The translations under genes and the position numbers were made by a program. Source: Nemopilema nomurai (taxonomy: Eukaryota; Cnidaria; Scyphozoa; Rhizostomeae; Rhizostomatidae). From it: 64,000 bases of DNA. The notes beneath the pieces were generated by a model. It did not search any database. It was not told where the DNA came from and saw nothing but the letters and a program-made list of their open reading frames with translations. Position 1 is the stretch's first letter, and every line of letters starts with the position of its first letter. Positions 58,601 through 64,000 of this stretch are shown piece by piece. The stretch is taken from contig ML133365.1 of the NCBI GenBank assembly GCA_003864495.1, positions 3,789,856 to 3,853,855 of the forward strand, read 5' to 3'.

Positions 58601-60049
58601 AAATGAATCCAAAAGAATTATGAAATTTTTCTCCATTGCTAGATGTGCTCAGACTATACCCGGAAAAAGCTGCATAAGTGGTGAATAAATGTATCACCAT
58701 GCATCGACTGGTGCACTTTCTCTATAATTGAAAATATGGATGGAAACTTAAAGGCTCTTGCAATCTTTAAAAAGATGCAGAATGAGTAGAAAGATAAGTA
58801 TTGAAAATGTACGTCTCCAAATATTTGCTTGGTGTTTCCCTCCAATATGACTAAAATTTCATGAAATAGCATATGCTGTTAGTTGTATTGCTAACAGCAG
58901 TAGGTTGTATCAATTGGCAGCACTCTACGGTATTATTGTCTGGTAGTACGTAAGAGGAACTTCTCTAATAGCACATTACAACATTAGCGAGGATGCTGTA
59001 CGTCACAAGAATTGGGAGTTTTTATGCGTTGAGCTATTATGGAAAAGTACTAAATGGAAAAGTACTCTGATTAATGATAGAGGTCTAAAGATATGATAGA
59101 GGAAATGATAGAGGTCAGAAGTAAGCTTAAAATCAATGAAAGTAATGCCTTTGAATCAAATGAATTCTTTTTTGTGAGATTTGCACAATTCACAAGAGTG
59201 CTGTTGGTTTGACGTAAGCAAATACGTCCAGCAAAGACCTCATCCATCACACTTTACCTAATGTCGCAACTACTAAGCACGTTTAAGGCAAGGCCTAGGC
59301 CTAAAAAATAACGAGTAGATAAGAAATCAACAGGAAAGTTTTTTTAGAAAATCCTGCCAAAATACGCGTGTGTCAACGCTTTTGACTGGGTCAACATATA
59401 GTTAAAGCTATGTCCGGAACAATGGGGGATTTACGAAGCCATCTGGACTCAAGTCACTTTTCAATTGAGAAATTACTTCATCTGAAGATTAGTGTGCTAT
59501 GCTGCAAGTATTGATAATAGCATCGCTGGCTTGATGTAGTATGACAGTTTCCGAGCCACGTAGAGTCCAAATCCGAGGCGCTTAAGGAACAGTTACTGGG
59601 CAGAAGAGGACTTTCATGCAACGGAGTAAGCCACGTTCATGCAATAGGCTCGATTGATTCTCACCATTCACTTTAATAATTCACGAGCACTTAAAAACAT
59701 GATTTTGAGCAAATGTATGACTGCCATGACACGCTTACTAAACTGCGACTGAAACACATTTTGAGCATGCAGAAATGTGACAAGCGATCAACTCAATCAA
59801 AGATATATTTTAACGACAGTGCATTCCTAAGGGTGGGCTAGGGGGGCCTTTCCCCCAGAATTTTTGCCAGCCCTTTCATTTCTCGCCCAACTTTTTTAAG
59901 AAGATGTTCTTCATTTGTTGGTGTTTCTGCCTATATCTTTTATACGTAGTATTTGGTATGACTTGCTCGGACATTGCCCCGTAAACTGCCACAAGCATTT
60001 ATTCTATACATTAAAGTTTTAGAAGCAAGAATATTTAGGTCACTTGAAA

Positions 60050-60560
60050 GCAGTTGCGGATTTAGAGAGGGGGCACCCCCTTCATTCAGTTGAAACTGGT
60101 CTGGCGCCCTTTTTTTAAAGTTTTCACCCCTTTTGAAAAACCTATCTTGAGCATTCCTCCAGGTGCCGCCCCATTACCAGTTAAACCTTATTGCACGATA
60201 ATGTTTGCCCTAAAAGAATTGCTTGAAGACTTGTTTTCAGAAATTAAAATTTTTCAGTCAACTCAACATCACTGAGATGTGTAATCTGAACCAATGTATA
60301 TCTTATCTTCCTTTTCCAACCGTCTATCACTAGCGTTTTAGCATGACTCCTCTCCTCCCGAATGTTTTCTAAAAATTAATGATCATAAGAAACATCGAAC
60401 TGTCAACTCTGAGCGGGATGCTATTTATTTTGTTACATTTTAATCCTGGAGATGCACTTTTAGCCACTCCCCAAGGCTCAATATCAAAGTTTTTTTGCGT
60501 CCGACCCAACCATGGTGGGTCCCCCTATGTCACTAAGCTTGATTCTTAGCTCTCCAGGAT
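60050..60560. repeat. Possible dispersed repeat
   Basis: GCGGATTTAGAGAGGGGGCA near 60056 and the opposite-sense GGGTCCCCC near 60515, plus ATCCACCTCTGATTTAAA near 60780, suggest debris of one or more repeats with GC-rich ends in AT-rich surroundings. Family not recognised. Confidence 0.3.
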
Positions 60561-63400
60561 TCAGTTTTGTGGCGCGGTCCCTTAAGCAATGTTCAGACCA
60601 TTTTATAGAACGATTTTTCTGCATATGACATGAAATAATTTTCATAGAGCGTGAATAGAGAACCTTTTCGGCAGGAGTTGAAGTTGGAAACTGTTATGTA
60701 AAGCGTACACTAGTAACAAATTTCTGAATATTTTTCGGCGCCCATGTTATCAACTGCCCCCCTCTTCAAACTTTCATTGGATCCACCTCTGATTTAAAAT
60801 GAGGCATAGTTTTATAGATATATTGTGTCCGTACACTATTACTCCAGGATTTTTGGTGATGTTTATTGGGATTGCTATAACTAAAGACCCAAAATGCATA
60901 GCGCGCATGGTTTGTGTGGCAATAAGGGAAAGGCTGATTTTAACGATGGATTTAGCAGGTTATGGAGAAGAAGGGGTGTCCGAGGTTTTTATATTAGAAT
61001 TGTATTTTTCTTTTGTATGAGACTGTAGATGGCACTCTAGTCCATACTGTGCAGTTGAAAGCCTTTGAGCATGTAAAGTATTGACAGGGATACTTTCTGC
61101 TGAAGGTAAAAGCTTTTTTCTTTCACTAGCTGTTCAATTGGAAGCTTTCATGTATAGAATGACATCAAAGCTAAACATTTTCGGACATAATCGCCCAGTA
61201 GACAGACTTCTTTGCTAAAAAACTACACCTCCCGCCTACAGGAGTGCGAGATCATCATGCGAAAAGGCGAGGCTGTTGTCGCGTTCAACAAGGCAAAGTG
61301 CACAGCAAGACGGTCATCTTAAGAGATTAGTCCATGGATCCATTTCCTACCGACAGCCGATTACAGGATAATTAAAATTATTGCGAAAAGTGCATGAATT
61401 GCCAAACCACCTTCAATCAGGTCCAATGGAAATAAGGAATTTTTTGCTTTTCTTTCTAAGAAATGCTTAGGTTTTTGTTTTTCTTGAACAAATTTATTTA
61501 ACAATACAGTGGCCGTTTCTTGAATGATTTTGAGAAGTGATTTCTTGAATGATTTTGAATACTTGGCTTGAAATAAATGTTCACAATAGCCACGATCACT
61601 AGCACCGACTAGAGCGCCCGAAATCCCCTTTTGTTTTATAGGTTGACAAACCCTTGCTGTGGAAGAAGTCCCAATGAGCCCATTGCTTCAGCTAAATAAT
61701 TGCCTGGTGCCATTTCAACTGAGTCGCTCTTATTCCTTAAACGTCTTCGTGTAAAAACTGTATTTAAAACACGATTCTAATAAATGGCGACTTGCTCTTG
61801 AAAACATTTTCAATGGTTTGTTTTTAAAAAGCAATATATATATTGATAAATAACCTTGTAATATGATTAAGCGAGGGCACTATCATTTGGTCGTTATATC
61901 TTGTTTTCTTCTTTAACTCGCTTGGAATTTCTCTAGAATTTACTTCAACGTCATGTCATTCTAACCTCAATCAACACAGATGGTTTAAATAAGTCTTCGC
62001 CACCCCGAAACACAGTTCAACTTAGCTTCGAGGCAAGAAGCAAAAACATTCTAAGAATTCCAAAAGGTACGCACTAGGTTTGAAACTCAATACGGAGCTA
62101 GCAAGCCAGTAATACCTGAAATCAACAGCGTTTGTTTCTTAATCACAAAAAGGCATCTTATGCTCACGGTCACCAGGAGATTTCATTCCGAGATCTCTTC
62201 TCTGGTTGAATTTTTTTTCCTTAATCATTGACGAAGGTTTCAATTATAAATGAAACTATTTTTTGCTGCAACAAAAATAATGAAATGAGAATGTTGCCAA
62301 GGATCCTTAGCGCGTACATGCCAATTCTTTTGATATAAAACTGAGGAAGATCCTACTTTGCTCAAGGAAATAAAGATGAGCAAGGCAGAGCAACAAAAGC
62401 TTCGGAAATATCGTGAAAATCAATTCTTTTAAAATTAATGTTGGGTATCGCAAGCAGTCAATACCACAACTTCTTCCTTGATTAGAAAAGGTTCTTAGCA
62501 AAAAATTTGAATGGTTGCTATGTCAAATCAGAATGGTGAAATGCATTAGAGATATCGAGAGATATTTCATGCCAAAAAAAATTATTCGCGATAGTTAGTA
62601 ATAACTTCGGTTTTTTAATCTCTTTCGGCATCTTTGTGTTTTAGTTTCGGAGTTTTTTAACTTGCTCTGATCCAACCTCTTCTAATTTCATTTGTCATCT
62701 TGTTGGCTGAACAGTTCTCTGTCTTCGCTAGTATTATATTAATCCGGTCCTCTAGTGTAATGGTAATCGATCCTTGTCCTTGAAATGAAATGGCGAACAC
62801 GAAACAGGCGACAAGAAATAAAACTGCGAGGTAACAGCGATATTTACCATATTTACAAATCAGCGAGTAAGTGAAATAGCGGTCATGACAAAATCCATCG
62901 AGTTCTACAATATTGGAAATTCTAAATCCACAACAACTCAGCTTCAGCTAAAATCGAACTAGCAAATACCAAAATTCGATCTCCTCTCACTTCCTTCCAA
63001 GCTCCTCTACCCACGCCTAACTAATCTACATAAAAGGCGCGAAAACAACAACAACAACAAAAACTAAAACAATACACAAAACAATAAACAACACAACACT
63101 AGTTTCATAGTCAAGCAACTCTGTTTGCAATTTACCCACTATTCCTTGTGAAATAACTAACCTTTGCTTCGTGCTCAACTTTAATGTAGACGTTTTCGAA
63201 GTGGGAACATACTTCTTTGAATTTGAACTGTTAAGTGGCATTTTAAAAACTACTTCAGCCTTCTTTCAAGGGTATATTATAAAACTCAAAATTATGTAAA
63301 AGTTTTAAGAATCATACATGAATTTTGAAAAGCGATCTTGAAGTTATTTAACCAAATTTATTATTCTGGATCCTTTCTGGTCATCTCTTTTTTCATCACA

Positions 63401-63425
63401 TATATATATATATATATATATACAT
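63401..63425. repeat. TA dinucleotide microsatellite
   Basis: About a dozen TA units in a row, next to the SINE-like segment. Confidence 0.95.
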
Positions 63426-63430
63426 AATCT

Positions 63431-63726
63431 CGACAGGAGAAAATTTCTTTCTACAAGGGTGCTACCCAATTGTATCGAATCACTCTTGGTCGGAATCGAA
63501 CTCCAGCTTATATGAAATGAGAATCGAATATGAAATGAGCGATGAATCTCCGAAGCCAACACTGGAGATGTCACCGTAGCCAAGGCAGTTTTTGTGTCTC
63601 TTTTATCGGCTTAAAGCATTCATCAGATCCATGTTAACCATAGATATATAATCATCAGGCAAATGCTGACAGGAGGAAAATTCTTTCCACAACGATGCTA
63701 CCCAATTGTATCGAGCCACTCTTGGG
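63431..63726 (-). mobile_element. SINE-like segment with tRNA-type B box, and a partial second copy
   Basis: On the minus strand the segment reads GGAGTTCGATTCCGACC (63504 to 63488), close to the tRNA/RNA polymerase III B box GGTTCGANNCC. About 65-90 bases before it is TTGGCTACGGTGACATC, which could be an A box. The 58-base tail portion, CGACAGGAGAAAATTTCTTT through CACTCTTGG (63431-63489), recurs at 63667-63726. This suggests a tRNA-derived SINE; the A box match is weak. Confidence 0.45.
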
Positions 63727-64000
63727 TATAGATACACATAAATTAAATTTATCTGCATCTCAGAAATGAGAAAAATTTACTTTAGCAACCTATAATTATT
63801 TGGGACATCCTCACAGAGGGTTACCTTTAGAAAACTTGATACTTGCTAGCCACTGCTTGTATCTTAGGATCTAATTGCTCTACTGTATCTAATTTGTTAG
63901 AAGCGAAACCAAAGCACTTACAAAGAATTCCCGATGATTAGACGTGGATGTAAGATAAGTGACTAGTAATTATAAGAAACTTGCAAATGGCAAAACAGTA

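Larger units (their letters stand above)
56285..64000. other. Gene-free stretch with scattered repeats
   Basis: No exon recognised on either strand; all open frames are short and without family resemblance. It contains a MITE-like element (58098-58600), repeat-like GC patches around 59830-59880 and 60050-60560, a TA microsatellite (63401-63425) and a SINE-like segment (63431-63726). Confidence 0.5.

Overview
This window looks like metazoan, most likely cnidarian (anthozoan), nuclear DNA. It is AT-rich and gene-poor, with GT-AG introns, an intronless rhodopsin-class receptor, a many-exon extracellular-module gene and debris of Penelope-like and MITE-like elements. The organism call is inference; nothing in the sequence names a species.

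Layout. 1-1.4 kb: the last exon (membrane span plus short tail) of a gene that begins upstream of the window. 1.4-10.4 kb: no gene found, only small repeats. 10454-11590: a complete single-exon class A GPCR. 11.6-19.2 kb: no gene found; homopolymer runs, MITE debris and a solo hammerhead-like motif. 19189-32484: a complete 17-exon gene on the + strand. I reconstructed it by hand; intron phases match at every junction and the summed coding length (3699 nt) is divisible by 3. It encodes a type I membrane protein of 1232 residues: signal peptide, SUEL-type galactose/rhamnose lectin, UMOD/GP2-like cysteine-rich module, Calx-beta-like domain, vWD domain, basic RRKRR site, EGF-like domain, cysteine-rich modules, cadherin-like domain, membrane span and 42-residue tail. 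It resembles the VWDE (von Willebrand factor D and EGF) family.

29.07-56.3 kb: the notable region. The 3' part of that gene (exons 13-17 plus flank), followed by an older decayed paralog (signal-peptide exon, exons 6-10 and part of exon 12), forms a unit of about 9 kb present three times in tandem (29066-38110, 38111-47370, 47371-about 55738). The array closes with the old paralog's own exon 15 (55894-56239). Unit boundaries fall in intron 12 of both gene and paralog, which fits unequal crossing-over between them. All three paralog copies share the same stop codons, frameshift and exon loss, so decay preceded amplification. Exons 13-17 are intact in the second unit and frameshifted only in exon 15 of the third.

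The intron-12 equivalent of the paralog carries a Penelope-like retroelement remnant: a C-terminal protein fragment between inverted arms, each arm holding a hammerhead-ribozyme-like core. 56.3-64 kb: no gene found; MITE-like, SINE-like and simple repeats.

Working picture: one live VWDE-like surface or secreted-ectodomain gene, followed by a recently amplified array of donor-like 3' cassettes alternating with pseudogene 5' pieces.
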